This document shows positions 46,340 to 57,345 of a stretch of DNA of 64,000 bases, in pieces; position 1 is the first letter of the stretch; each line of letters opens with the position of its first letter. Below the pieces are notes generated by a model that was given only the letters and a program-made list of their open reading frames with translations, did not search any database and was not told the DNA's origin. The translations under genes and the position numbers were made by a program. The stretch spans positions 18,930,501 through 18,994,500 of the forward strand of contig NW_026623050.1 of the NCBI RefSeq assembly GCF_023065955.2. The letters run 5' to 3'. Origin of the DNA: Ursus arctos (taxonomy: Eukaryota > Chordata > Mammalia > Carnivora > Ursidae).

Positions 46340-47315
46340 TGTTGATAGTTATTTGCTTTAAAATGCTTTAAGAAGTTTTAAAGGATAGCATTTTTTGTAA
46401 ATGTACAGAGTATACTGTATAGAAAGGGTACCTTATATTCTTTACATCCTAATCCAATTTATTTTCAGAAATAATGTTTCCACGAATTCTAAGTTCTTTT
46501 AGGAAGAGCCTTTAGTTATGCCTTGATGATTCATAATATCCAGACTGAAAGAGAGTCAGGAACATCTCAGAACATCTTATCAGGAGAACAAGGCTCAGTG
46601 ACTGTGAGGACACGACCTAGCTCCAGAGAAGTCCAATCTCATAGTGTAGGGCCCAGCTATAGTACTGAGGGTTGAGAATAGTAGTACTGGAAATGACCTA
46701 GGCAGAGCCATTGTCCTAGCCTACAGGGACTTGAGTGCCATGATGTTAGGACCAAAGTAAATGCCCAAGGAAGGTGTACCTGAACCCAAAGTCAAAAAAG
46801 AACAATCAGCTGAAGAGATCTCGTGCTGAAACTTTTGAACTGCTTAATTTTCCAGTGACCAAATTCAAGATTGATCTTAGAATTTGGAGCAGAGTTGGAT
46901 TTGAAGGGTTTTAACTTTTCAGCAGTTATCAGTTTGTGTCAAGAAGTACGGAAGATGTCAAATGAACCTGGCTAGCAAAAAAAGAAAAATCATAGAGCAG
47001 GAACTAGGCAAGGGATTTCACTGGCTAATTTTCTGCATTTTTCTCTAGAGGAAGGCATAGAGAAATTGATTTAAAGACACGGAGTACCCAATGGTACAAA
47101 TGGCAAAGATGAAATAATAAGGTTAAACATGGACCCTGTGGTAAGGGAGACATGTGTTTTCTTTGCCTACTCAGTACCTCTCTTGCTTTCCTAATCTACA
47201 TGGTTTGAGTGAATCTGAACCTCCAGTGAAAGAGGTAAACATATAATCAAAGTTGGGCCAATCAAAGCACTTCATAACCTTTTAGAGAGAGGAAAGCAAA
47301 CCATAATTCTGTTAA
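46340..47315. other. Unassigned unique sequence
   Basis: About 1 kb. No gene or repeat recognised. Confidence 0.5.
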
Positions 47316-47324
47316 GATTAGAGA

Positions 47325-47521
47325 ACAGACTGAGGGTTGATGGAGGGAAGTGGTGGGGGATGAGCTAAATGGATGATGGATATTAAGGAGGGCACTTGTT
47401 ATAATGAGTGCTGGGTGTTGTATGTAAGTGATGAATCACTAAATTCCACTCCTGAAACCAATAGTATACTATATGTTAACTAACTAGAATTTAAATAAAA
47501 ATTTGAAAAAATAAATAAAGG
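47325..47521 (+). mobile_element. Carnivore L1 3' end, sense
   Basis: 'agggcacttgttataatgag', 'tgctgggtgttgtatgtaag' and 'aactaactagaatttaaata' with an A-rich end match carnivore L1 3' UTRs, 5' truncated. Confidence 0.8.
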
Positions 47522-47651
47522 ACAATCTTTTAATAACTGATTTTCCCTACAGCCCAGTGGTTTAGCATATACGGGAAAGGGAAAAATATTTGACTCAGAT
47601 GAACACACATACCAAGCACATCCAGGCTCATAAACCTTGATTTCTGCTTCT

Positions 47652-47857
47652 TTTTTTTTTTTTTTTTTTAAGATTTTATTTATTTATTTGACAGAGATAA
47701 AGACAGCCAGCGAGAGAGGGAACACAAGCAGGGGGAGTGGGAGAGGAAGAAGCAGGCTCCTAGTGGAGGAGCCTGATGTGGGGCTCGATCCCATAACGCC
47801 GGGACCACGCCCTGAGCCGAAGGCAGACGCTTAAGCGCTGTGCCACCCAGGCGCCCC
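47652..47857 (-). mobile_element. CAN-SINE, young-looking
   Basis: Near-consensus SINE with a T18 head and a perfect 15-bp duplication ttgatttctgcttct at 47,637-47,651 and 47,858-47,872. Confidence 0.97.
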
Positions 47858-47874
47858 TTGATTTCTGCTTCTAT

Positions 47875-50020
47875 GCTGTGATTTAGCTTATGCCTCCAGC
47901 TCATCAGATGTGTGGATTTGGTAAGGAGCTACTTGCCTCGAGTCATTTCCAGAGAATTTATTCCCCATTATGGTCGTGCAGCAGGGGATATTTGAATTGC
48001 AACAACTTAAAGTTTTATTAGACCAAGTAATTTTGAATTTTATGTGGGAGCCTTTAAACTGAGGAACACCTTTGAATCCTAAATGATTTACTTTGATGTT
48101 GCTTTTAAAGTTATTGTCAGTGTTGTTAAGAGGAATTTGAACAAATCTGCATTAAAAAATGAGCTATTTCTGTTTTACTTGCTTGAGGGTCAAAGAAGAC
48201 AAGAAATAACATAGATGAGGGAAAAAGGAAGTTAGAATGGCAATAGCATGGTGGGAGGTTGGAGTCCAGGTTATAGATTTTTAAAAATCAAGAGCAGTGA
48301 TAAGAAGGAAGGAAGAGGGAAAGAATAAGGAGGAGGAGGTATTTGAGAAAGAAAGTTCCCGAATATTGAATGCTAAGTTGTTTATGTTTCTGTGACGTAA
48401 ATACTTCCAATATCTCAAATCATTAGTAGAGATTGCTAGATACAAAAGTAAATGAATGAGTAAATTTTGCAGAAATCAAGGAAGAGTGTTGGTGTTCACA
48501 TCTGCCTTGGCACCAGGCAGAACCAGAAATAGCATGCATGAGATGGAAACAGAGCTAAAATTAGGAGTAGAAGCTCTGAATCAGATTTGGGGATGTAAAC
48601 TCCTGGGAATTTTCAGAAATCTGAAAGAAGACATTAAACTTTTCCCACTCCATGGAAGAGAGATCTAGCAAAATAGTATTGTAGATTTATTGAGCAGAAT
48701 GACCCTAAGTGACCTCTGTGTTAACCTCGGGCCCTGTGCTGCCAAAGACCAGTAATACACTGTCACTAAGCATCTATTATTAACCTACCGCTGCTGGCAT
48801 TGGCAGTCCGCTGGGGGAAAAGTACGCAGAGAAAAGGTTCCATTTCTTCCTCAGATTTTGGCAGGGGATTAGGAGGAAAATTACGTGGAAAAATGAAACG
48901 ATTTCATTTAAATGTTATGTGATAAACCAGCTTTTTGGGGTGACCCATTATCAGGCTGAAAGTACATGGCATGAAGTTTTTCTTCAACTTATTTAAAATA
49001 ATGAATGCAAAGTTATTTTTAAAACAACTTAGTCACCCAGAATTTATTTCATTCCCATAGGCAGTTCCTAAATTAAGATTTACACTTAACATGCTGCTTT
49101 CTTAATTTGGAACATGTTAGTATAAGAAAATGACACACTTTATTTTGGGGCTTCTAACTTTGCTCTTAAATAAATGCTATTTTTATGCTTTATATGAATG
49201 TTATGTATCATATTTTCATGTTTAATTTCTTCATTTTTTGATATGTATATCTGTAATATTGGTGGTTATATAGAAATGATATGAGGCAATATATTATCTC
49301 GTATTCTATCAATCAGAACTCTTTTATAACATGATTACACAATGAAAATTAAAGACAACAATGTAAGTAAAACACTATAAGATTTTGATACGTGATTTGA
49401 ATCACTTAAGAATATTATTAAATTAAATTATGCTTGATTTCATTTTAGTATTTTGATATGACTGATAAAATTTTCAACGATAAAAACAACACAGTTGTAT
49501 TTCATCCATTGTCTCTTTTTTTCCTCATAATGAGATTTGCAAACACGTTCAGAAAAATAATGCTTGTCTGTGGCATAATGGCTGACGCACTACCTCTTAA
49601 ATTCTGCAAGTGTAAGTATGCATAGAGCTGGTATTCATGATTTATTTTAATCCTCAGAAGAATTGATATATTGGTTTGAATAAGTACCCAGCAAGGCTCA
49701 GTCAGAGTTTATGATTCAAACTGTAATTTTATGCCATAGATATATTTTAAGATTGAAATATTATAAGAAGTTCTTACATGCATTTAGAAATACCTATTGG
49801 TAATGTTGTTTAATATTTGAAGCCTGCTAAATTTAAATATTGAAAACTGTTAACTTTGATTTTTTTCTTTTTCTTTGTATTTTGTAAATGAGTATATATT
49901 ACTCATAGAACAATAGAGCTATTTAACATACATTCATCAAAGCAGTTAATAAGCACAGAAAAACAACAACAACAAAGGAACTCTAAGTAGTCTTTATAAT
50001 CTTTTAATATTATTTTAAAA
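47875..50020. other. Repeat-poor AT-rich interval
   Basis: About 2.1 kb without a recognisable transposon, the longest such stretch in this window. It contains a tRNA-like or exon-like segment at 49,553-49,640 (separate entry). The frame at 48,456-48,668 (70 codons) has no recognisable domain. Confidence 0.5.
49553..49640 (+). other. tRNA-like or exon-like segment
   Basis: 49,571-49,581 (tggcataatgg) fits a pol III A-box/D-arm, and the following 'cgcactacctcttaaattct' resembles a diverged tRNA-Arg(TCT) anticodon region. No B-box or acceptor stem is visible, so any tRNA is a pseudogene. Alternatively, an acceptor-like cacgttcag ends at 49,552 and a donor-like gtaagtatg starts at 49,612, bounding 59 bp with one open plus frame. 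Neither reading is firm. Confidence 0.25.
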
Positions 50021-50033
50021 ACTTGAATATTTA

Positions 50034-50159
50034 GGGTGTTTGGATGGCTCAGTCGGTCAAGTGTCTGACTCTTAGTTTCAGCTCAGGTCATGATCGCAGG
50101 GTCCTCAGTTCAAGCCCGGTGTTGGGCTCTATACTGGGTGTGGACCCTACTTAAAAAAA
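50034..50159 (+). mobile_element. CAN-SINE, short older type
   Basis: 'ggatggctcagtcggtcaag', 'gctcaggtcatgatcgcagg' and A-tail, between perfect copies of tgaatattta (50,024-50,033 and 50,161-50,170). It lacks the long CT body. Confidence 0.95.
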
Positions 50160-50174
50160 ATGAATATTTAAACA

Positions 50175-50620
50175 TTAATATGGTGTGTGATATGAAGGAA
50201 TTAATTTGTACAGTTATTGATTTCATTTGCCAAATAAATTATTTTCAAACTTTTTTTTTCTTTTTTCAGTTCAGACTTAACATATCACCCTGACCTCCTC
50301 ACAAAATCAAATTGCAAACACAAATATATGTTCTGAGTGGTTGTTTACAGATTTTTAAATTTCACAGACTGGTGAAATTAAAAGGAAAACAAATGAAAAG
50401 ATTGGCTCAGGTTTGTTAGTATTTCCTATTGCCAATGATGCTGTTAAACAAAAGAAAACAAAATTATTTATAATTACCATTATTTCATAAAAGAGAGGAT
50501 GTAATAAACAACTCCTCCCCTAAAAAGGAAAGAAAAAGGATGGTCATAATCTCATACAGAAGAAATCTTTGAGAGGAACAGTTTATAAAACAAATTCTCT
50601 CTCATATTTATTTTTCATTT
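50175..50620. other. Unassigned unique sequence
   Basis: AT-rich; nothing recognised. Confidence 0.45.
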
Positions 50621-50636
50621 TTCATGCTATGAACTT

Positions 50637-50685
50637 TTTTTTTAAAAGATTTTTTATTTATTTATTTCACAGAGATAGAGACAGC

Positions 50686-50735
<50 letters not shown>

Positions 50736-50870
50736 ACAGGCAGGGGGAGTGGGAGAGGAAGAAGGAGGCTTCCAGCAGAGAAGCCTGATGTGGGGCTTGA
50801 TCCCAGAACGCCGGGATCACGCCCTGAGCCTAAGGCAGACGCTTAACGACTGAGCCACCCAGGCACCCCA
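50637..50870 (-). mobile_element. CAN-SINE with an expanded (AG)n
   Basis: Reverse SINE with a perfect 13-bp duplication atgctatgaactt (50,624-50,636 and 50,871-50,883). Its CT-rich body has grown into a (AG)21 microsatellite at 50,691-50,732. Confidence 0.96.
50691..50732 (+). repeat. (AG)n microsatellite inside a SINE
   Basis: 42 bp of perfect AG units derived from the SINE's CT body on the other strand. Confidence 0.97.
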
Positions 50871-50889
50871 ATGCTATGAACTTCTAACC

Positions 50890-51405
50890 TCATATTCAGA
50901 AAAGTTTATCTAAATGGGTATCAAGGGAACATACTTCTCAGCTGTTACCCAAACCCTCTTTTTACCTCCCTGGCCAGGTTCTTGGCTCCACACCTCATTC
51001 CTGATACCTGTTTGTGTTGTCTTTCCATTGCATAATCGTTTTAACTCCACTTCTGGCTTTGGCGACCTGAGTCTTCTGTAAATGTTTTGGGCCATGCACA
51101 CTCCCTTGCTTTATCATTCTCTGCTGCGTTAGGGTGAGAAATCCCTGTGCTACCCTTCTGCCCTTTGGAATTGACATCCTAGCTATGATAGCCTCGGCTT
51201 TGATAAAAAAAAGAAAAAAATTCAGATATATTTTCCCCAACCTAAATCAAATTTCAGTTCTACTAGTTATATCAGCACAGTGCATCTTCTTTTCCTGGAT
51301 ATTAATTATTCCTTGTTCCAGTGACATTTAAAATAAAAACATATTTTGTTCAATTGTATAATATAGTTGCCTTAAACTTTGAAAATGTGTGGTTTTCTTT
51401 TAATA
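50890..51405. other. Unassigned unique sequence
   Basis: Overlapping frames on both strands without recognisable domains; no repeat placed. Confidence 0.45.
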
Positions 51406-51419
51406 ATTTTTTTTTCTTT

Positions 51420-51602
51420 TTACAAAGAGGGGAGGTGGGGGAGGGATAGAAAGAGAGGGAGAGAGAGAATCTTAAGCAGGATCTTAAGCAGGGATGCTAG
51501 GGAGCAGCCCCGCGATGTGGGGCTCGACCTCATGAACCTGACATCATGACCTGAGCTGAAACTAAGAGTGGTGCTAAACCCACTAAGCCACCCAGGCACC
51601 CC
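51420..51602 (-). mobile_element. CAN-SINE, older
   Basis: Reverse SINE: 'gatgtggggctcgacctcat' and 'taagccacccaggcacccct'. A 12-bp unit, atcttaagcagg, is duplicated in tandem at about 51,469-51,492. Confidence 0.9.
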
Positions 51603-51672
51603 TATAATTTTTTTTTTTTTAAACACAATTTACTGAGGTGAGATTCACATGATGGTAAGTTTTAAATGATAT

Positions 51673-51851
51673 ATTTTTAAAGATTTTATTTATTTGACAG
51701 AACACAAGAGAGCACAAGCAGGGGGAGTGGCAGAAGGAGAGGGAGAAGCAGACTCCCCTCTGAGCAGGGAGCCCGATGCGGGGCTTGATCCCAGGACCCT
51801 GAGATCATGACCTGAGCTGAAGGCAGACTGACTGAACCACCCAGGCGCCCC
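51673..51851 (-). mobile_element. CAN-SINE
   Basis: Reverse SINE between perfect copies of ttaaatgatat (51,662-51,672 and 51,852-51,862). It is inserted in an old LINE-like phrase ('tttactgaggtgagattcac'). Confidence 0.95.
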
Positions 51852-51889
51852 TTAAATGATATTTTAAAGGTTGTTTTTATGACCTGAAA

Positions 51890-53090
51890 TTTTCAAAATT
51901 TCAAAATAAAGAAGGGTGTTTTGAGGATCCTCCAACAAGTAGTTTAGAGGTGAAGGGAACCATAATGGTCATGTTCCACCATAATGCAGAGTAATGATTG
52001 AATTAAATGGTCATCCAACCTGTATTTGGACCCTTCTAGTCAGGAAGAGGTCATTGTCATATAAGTTATCTCATTCCGTTGTTGGACATCATCATTGGAA
52101 ATTTCTCTCTGAGAATGGCCTGAAATCTGCAACTCTGTATCTTTTTTCTAATAATAGCCCTTCAGCTGTTTGGAGGTAGTTATCAATTCCCTTAGGAGTC
52201 TTTGCTTCTCTAGGTTAAATATTCTTACTCCTTTCAACCATTCACTTTTCATACATGTTTTTTGGACCTTAATCTTTTAGACTGAATTTTCCTAAATAAA
52301 TTAACCATTTTCAAAGTGTTTTGATTCATGTTGGCTCCTAGAGCTGGTCACGACCTTCCTGAAAAAATCTTACAAAACAGCATGGTTGACTATTTCTCTT
52401 GGAGCAGTTGGACAAAAGTATTCGTGTTAATACAGCGTAAGACTGAGTTAGGTCTTCAAAAGTGTTCACATGAATTTTGCAATAAAAAAAAAATCCAGAG
52501 ATTTCATCTTTGCTGCTGAAATGATAACCATTTCTATCCAGTTTTTGTTGGAATTTCTGAACCATAATGTAGGGCTTCAGATTTATCTTTGTTAAAATTA
52601 ACATTGCCAATACATTTGAGCACTCACTGCAAGATGGAGATACTTTACATTCTTTAAAGAAAGATCACATTAAATCTTATTTTATTATTTATAATATATG
52701 TATTTCTCCATTTCCTCTTATTTGCACATTCAGCCCAGTTTTGTTTTTTTTTTAATAAATCTGTGTCAGTGATAAATCTGCTCAAGGACTCTATGTTTTT
52801 GAGACTTCTCATCAAGTTTATACTGTGTCATTCACACTAATTGGATATAGTTTTCTAAAAGCCATGAATCCAATTAAATATATTTTATTATTCAGCCCAT
52901 GTTTTATTTAAGGACATAATTGGAAACTAATTGGAAACTTTATTGCTAACTTTCTAAAAGATAATAGTATATGAATAGCCATCTCAAACATAAAATGACT
53001 CAGTTCAATAGTTTTGCACATATTAGTTTTGTTTTCTAAAAGTTCATTGGACTTTTTTTTTCTATTAGTGTAAAAAACTTTTTTCTATTA
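51890..53090. other. Unassigned unique sequence
   Basis: About 1.2 kb AT-rich. Frames at 52,328-52,610 on both strands lack recognisable domains. Confidence 0.45.
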
Positions 53091-53102
53091 AAGTAAAAAT
53101 AT

Positions 53103-53300
53103 GGGGGCGCCTGGGCGGGGTAGTCGGTTACATGGTTGACTCCTGGTTTTCGCTCAGGTTATGATCTCAGGGTCATGAGATCTAGCCCCATATAGGACTC
53201 CGTGGTCAGTGGGGAGTCTGCTTAAGACTCTCTCCCCCTCTGCCACCGCACCCCCTGCACTCTCTTGTTCTCTCTGTAAATAAATAAGTCTTTAAAAAAA
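53103..53300 (+). mobile_element. CAN-SINE
   Basis: Plus-strand SINE ('gggggcgcctgggcggggta') between taaaaatat copies (53,094-53,102 and 53,301-53,309). Confidence 0.93.
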
Positions 53301-53309
53301 TAAAAATAT

Positions 53310-53755
53310 AGGGTCTTTATAAGAAATGTATTTGTGAGCATTGATCCTTTAGAGAGGAGACCCCGAGGCAGCAATTAAAGTGTCGTACAGCACATGTGTG
53401 GTAAGATAAAGGAAATAAAAGAAGTGAGGCAAGGAAAGATTGGAAGAGAGTGAGTGGAATAGAGACAGTAGGTTGCTCAGTGGGCATGTTTGCTTAACAT
53501 TCAGCACTTCCCAGAAGATCGTAAGGAGGAATCCCACCTCAGATTAGTCCATGGAAGAGAGTTAAAAAGGGAGGAATATATCTGCCTTGCTCTGTGCTGT
53601 CTCCTGCTTTGTATCAGTCAAGGTTCACCCACACTAACTCCCCACATCCCACCAGCTCAGTTGTCTTGTCCTTCCAGCTTCATTCTTACCTAGTATATCT
53701 GTGCCTGCCCATACATGGTTAGGGGGCATCAAATCTCAAACCGGGAATTAAGCCA
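53310..53755. other. Unassigned unique sequence
   Basis: No gene or repeat recognised. Confidence 0.45.
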
Positions 53756-53918
53756 GATGTATTAGTCTGCTCAGGTTGCCATAACAAAATACCATAGACT
53801 GGGTGGCCTAAACCACTGATTTCTCATAGTTCTGGAGGCTGGGAAGTACAAGATCAGAGTGCCAACATGGTCAGGTTCTGGTGAGAGCTCTCTTGCAGGC
53901 ATGCAGATAGCTCCCTTC

Positions 53919-53962
53919 TTGTTGTGTCTGCATGTGGTAGTTGTTGTGTCTGCATGTGGTAG
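53919..53962 (+). repeat. 22-bp perfect tandem duplication
   Basis: 53,919-53,940 equals 53,941-53,962 (unit begins ttgttgtgtctgcatg). It is not present in the other family-A copies, so it arose after insertion. Confidence 0.93.
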
Positions 53963-54155
53963 AGGGAGAGAGACAGACAGAAAGCTCTTTGATGTCTCTT
54001 CTTGAGGGTCCTAATCCCATCATGAAGATCCCACCCTCAGGGTTTTTATATATCGATTTTGAAGGGACTCAATTCAGTCTACAGATTCCACCTCCTAAAA
54101 TTCATGTCCTTATCACTTGAAAAATACATTCACTCCATCCCAACAGCCCCAATAC

Positions 54156-54359
54156 ATTATTTTATTTTAATAAGATTGTTTATTTGAGAGAGAGAGAGAG
54201 CAGAGCGAGCAAGAGAGAACATGAGTTGGGGGGAGGGGCACAGGGAGAAGCAGACTCTCCACTGAGCAGGTACCCCAAAGCGGGGCTCGATCCCAGGACC
54301 CTGAGATCATGACTTGAGCCGAAGGCAGATGTTTAACTGACTGATCCACCGAGGCACCC
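54156..54359 (-). mobile_element. CAN-SINE in family A
   Basis: Reverse SINE between perfect copies of cagccccaatac (54,144-54,155 and 54,360-54,371). Confidence 0.95.
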
Positions 54360-54614
54360 CAGCCCCAATACTTGTAACTCATTCTATCATCAAGTCTGAA
54401 GTCTGGAGACCAAAGTCTTATCTAAACATCATTTAAAGCAGGTATGGGTGAAATTCAAGATTCATCCTGAGGCAAAATTCTTCTCTAACTGTGAACCTGT
54501 GAAACCAAACAAGTGATGTGCTTTCAAAATACAGTGGTATTCCCATTCCGAAAGGTAGAAATGGGAAGGAAGAAAGGGGTGACAGGTCCCAAGCAAGCCT
54601 AAAACCTAGCAAGG

Positions 54615-54816
54615 TGGGGGTACCTGGGTGGCTCAGTCAGTTAAGTGTCTGCCTTTGGTTCAGGTCATGATTCCAGGGTCCTGGGATCAAGCCTTGAATC
54701 GGGCTGCCTGCTCAGTGGGGAGCCTGCTTCTTCCTCTCCCCCTGCCTGCTGCTCCCCCCTACTCGTGCTGTCTCTCTCTGTGTCAAATAAATACATAAAA
54801 AATCTTAAAAAAAAAT
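54615..54816 (+). mobile_element. CAN-SINE
   Basis: Plus SINE between agcaagg copies (54,608-54,614 and 54,819-54,825). The 122-codon frame at 54,645-55,013 is SINE-derived. Confidence 0.94.
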
Positions 54817-55177
54817 CCAGCAAGGCAAATTATATTAGATCTTCAGGTAGGAGAAAATCTTCTGGTTTGATGCTCTGCCCTTTACATCCACTAGGCTGGC
54901 AGCATACCCACCGCACCATCGCTCCTGTGATCCGTTGGGGCAGCCCTGTCCCTTTTGGTCAATATTGGGCAGGAAACAATAGAAATAAAACACATTGTAA
55001 TTGTGTAAATTAATATAATCTTTCTAGAGAGCTACTTTGCGATGCAACTCAAAAGCCATAAAATTTTGCATATATATCTTTTGGAGCAGTGATTCCAAGT
55101 CTAGCTATTTAGAATAATATTTCTATAGCTGCACAAAATATTTCAACACAAGAATGTTTATCACAATTTATATATTA

Positions 55178-55371
55178 TTTTTAAAAATATTTTGTTATTT
55201 ATTTATTTGAGAGAGAGAGAGCATGTACATGTAAGCAGAGGGAGGGACAGGAAGAGGAAGAGAAAACCTCAAGCAGACTTACTGGAGGGGCGCCATCCCG
55301 TGACCATGAAATCACGACCCAAGCCGAAACCAGGAGTTGGGTGCTCAACTGATGGAGCCACCTAGATGCCC
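55178..55371 (-). mobile_element. CAN-SINE, older
   Basis: Reverse SINE flanked by diverged 16-bp duplications (cacaatttatatatta at 55,162-55,177; cacaattcacgtatta at 55,372-55,387). Confidence 0.9.
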
Positions 55372-55504
55372 CACAATTCACGTATTATAATGAAACACGT
55401 GGAAACCTCAAATGTCAACAGAGATTAATATAGTTACTCGATAGCCTAATATGCAAAGAAATGACAATTAACATCATATTCAGTCCATTTCATGGCATGT
55501 AAGA

Positions 55505-56005
55505 AATTCAAGGTATAATAAACAAATGAAACAGGTTACCAAACAACACGTGAGCTGTAGATGCTGTGTGTGCCATAGCCATGTATCTTCACACACATTT
55601 CAGTGTGTGCTTGCTATCCTTGCCGTTGCCAGCATCTACTTCTGTTTGCCTGAGGTTTTTTTGTCCATGAACTTCGCAGGCCAGAAGTGCTAAAGAATAA
55701 TACTTCTGGATGAGCACTCACCCAGTAACTGATGGAGTTCATGTATGAACAGCCCAGGTCATTCACTCTTTTGTTGAGGTGACTTAGAGAACAGTGCGCC
55801 ATGCTGACTCCTAGAGTTCCTCATTGGGATCAGCTCCAGGGATCCACAGGGATGGCTTCCTAGGTAATGTACCCTCTATTGGCTGCTTTCTCCTCCCTGT
55901 CTCACTTTTCTACTCTCCTACCCATGTTTCCTGATATTATCTCTCAAGTGAACTGTTAGCACTTAAATCCTCGTCTCAAGGTTTTCTAGGGACATTCAAC
56001 CTAAA
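55505..56005 (+). mobile_element. Unnamed old LTR-like repeat
   Basis: The right half, 'ttggctgctttctcctccct', 'atgtttcctgatattatctc' and 'aaatcctcgtctcaaggttt', follows a common ancient repeat's 3' order. Name not assigned. Confidence 0.4.
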
Positions 56006-56035
56006 ACACCAATTCAAACAATTTCAGTTAAAAAT

Positions 56036-56036
<1 letters not shown>

Positions 56037-56076
<40 letters not shown>
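56037..56076 (+). repeat. (TG)n microsatellite
   Basis: About 20 TG units followed by a short TA-rich stretch. Confidence 0.95.
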
Positions 56077-56079
<3 letters not shown>

Positions 56080-56240
56080 CATATTATATATAAAACTGAC
56101 TGGAAATATGTACATTGAATTAGCAATACTGGTTATTACTGGGGATAGTGAGATTATAGATGGACATTTTCTTCCTTTTTACCTAGTTACATTATCTTTA
56201 ATGAACCTGGAAAAAGTAAAAGGTAATAAAAGTTATTTTA

Positions 56241-56436
56241 GGGGCGCCTGGGTAGCGCAGTCGTTAAGCGTCTGCCTTCGACTCAGGGCGTGATCCCAGC
56301 ATTCTGGGATCGGGTCCCACATCGGGCTCCTCTGCTGGGAGCCTGCTTCTTCCTCTCCCTCTCCCCCTGCTTGTGTTCCCTCTCTTGCTGGCTGTCTCTC
56401 TGTCATATAAATAAATAAAATCTAAAAAAAAAAAAA
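56241..56436 (+). mobile_element. CAN-SINE, younger subgroup
   Basis: Near-consensus; flanks aaaagttatttta (56,228-56,240) and aaaagttctttta (56,437-56,449), one mismatch. Confidence 0.96.
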
Positions 56437-56449
56437 AAAAGTTCTTTTA

Positions 56450-57340
56450 AACAGGAAAAAACAACAAATGCTTTTTCTCTTGTTCACTCTTTCTCAATCC
56501 CATTCTCATTTCAGTCCCTTCAAAGGAAAGCTGCTTAATATAAGTTCCACTGATTTATAGAGCAAGGACTTATTGTGTAATTATATAATGGCTTTTAGTC
56601 AAAGGAATATTAAACTAACAGGCCTCAAGCAGTTCCCGTAGCAGGTGAATTTCAGTTTTAAACTTTCAGCATTCTCTCTGCCTCGTCCACGTCTTTGAAT
56701 ATTTCAGAGCTAAGAAATTCTGTGTTTCACCAGAAGAAGATTGATCTGTATAAATGGGTGTTTTCAGAATTGCAGGTATCGATATACCTGAAAAATACCG
56801 TCTTCCTAGATTAAAAATAACATTTTTAAATAATCCTGATTCTTTTTAGATGAAAATGTATCAGACCTCAGGGCTTCAGAAATGTTCATTTTCAAAAAAG
56901 CTCGAAGGGTGCTTGTTTGCTTATCATATAATTCTATTTGTAGGATTGGAGAGAAAAGTAAATTCTTTAGACAAATCTTTACGTTTTTGAAATGAGTAGT
57001 GTAGTGAGTGGTAAAGGACATTGAACCAAGAGTTAAGAGACCTGAATTCACAGCCTTGGACCAGCTAGTAACCTATTTGTTCAGCTGTGAATTTGATAAA
57101 CTTCAAGCAGAGAGAAAAGAATGAGTAGATCGAAGGAATGAGTTAATTTCTATTGGGAACAGACAAGTTATACAAGTAAAGTGATCTAATTTGGACCTTT
57201 TTTTTTTTTTATGTTTGATAAAGACATGAGTACTGAGAAATACTTCTTTACCCTAAGAAAAGCAATGGTTGCAGTTGTGACTGATGAATAGTAAATGCAC
57301 TTGGCCTCAGCTGTAAAGGGCATATGGGAACTGTGGTCTG
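56450..57340. other. Unassigned unique sequence
   Basis: No gene or repeat recognised; a T12-13 run at about 57,199-57,211. Confidence 0.45.
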
Positions 57341-57345
57341 TGGGT

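Larger units (their letters stand above)
53757..54610 (+). mobile_element. Old interspersed repeat, family A, copy 3, split by a SINE
   Basis: 'tgtattagtctgctcaggtt', 'ccatagactgggtggcctaa', 'cacagtt'-like and 'ggctgggaagtacaagatca' follow the family order. It extends past the SINE ('cattccgaaaggtagaaatg', 'gtcccaagcaagcctaaaac') and probably on to about 54,970 beyond a second SINE. Confidence 0.7.
54985..56240 (+). mobile_element. Old L1/HAL1-type LINE 3' part, interrupted
   Basis: 'gcagtgattccaagtctagc', 'agaatgtttatcacaattta', then after a SINE 'gaaacctcaaatgtcaacag'. A second piece at about 56,080-56,240 ('ctggttattactggggatag', 'acattatctttaatgaacct') is a LINE 3' end. Intervening 55,505-56,005 is a different repeat, suggesting nesting. 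Confidence 0.6.

Noticed and set aside
54645..55013. 122-codon plus frame, the longest in the window
   Set aside because: It starts inside a CAN-SINE and reads through its CT-rich body and A-tail; the serine/leucine/proline-rich peptide is repeat-derived.
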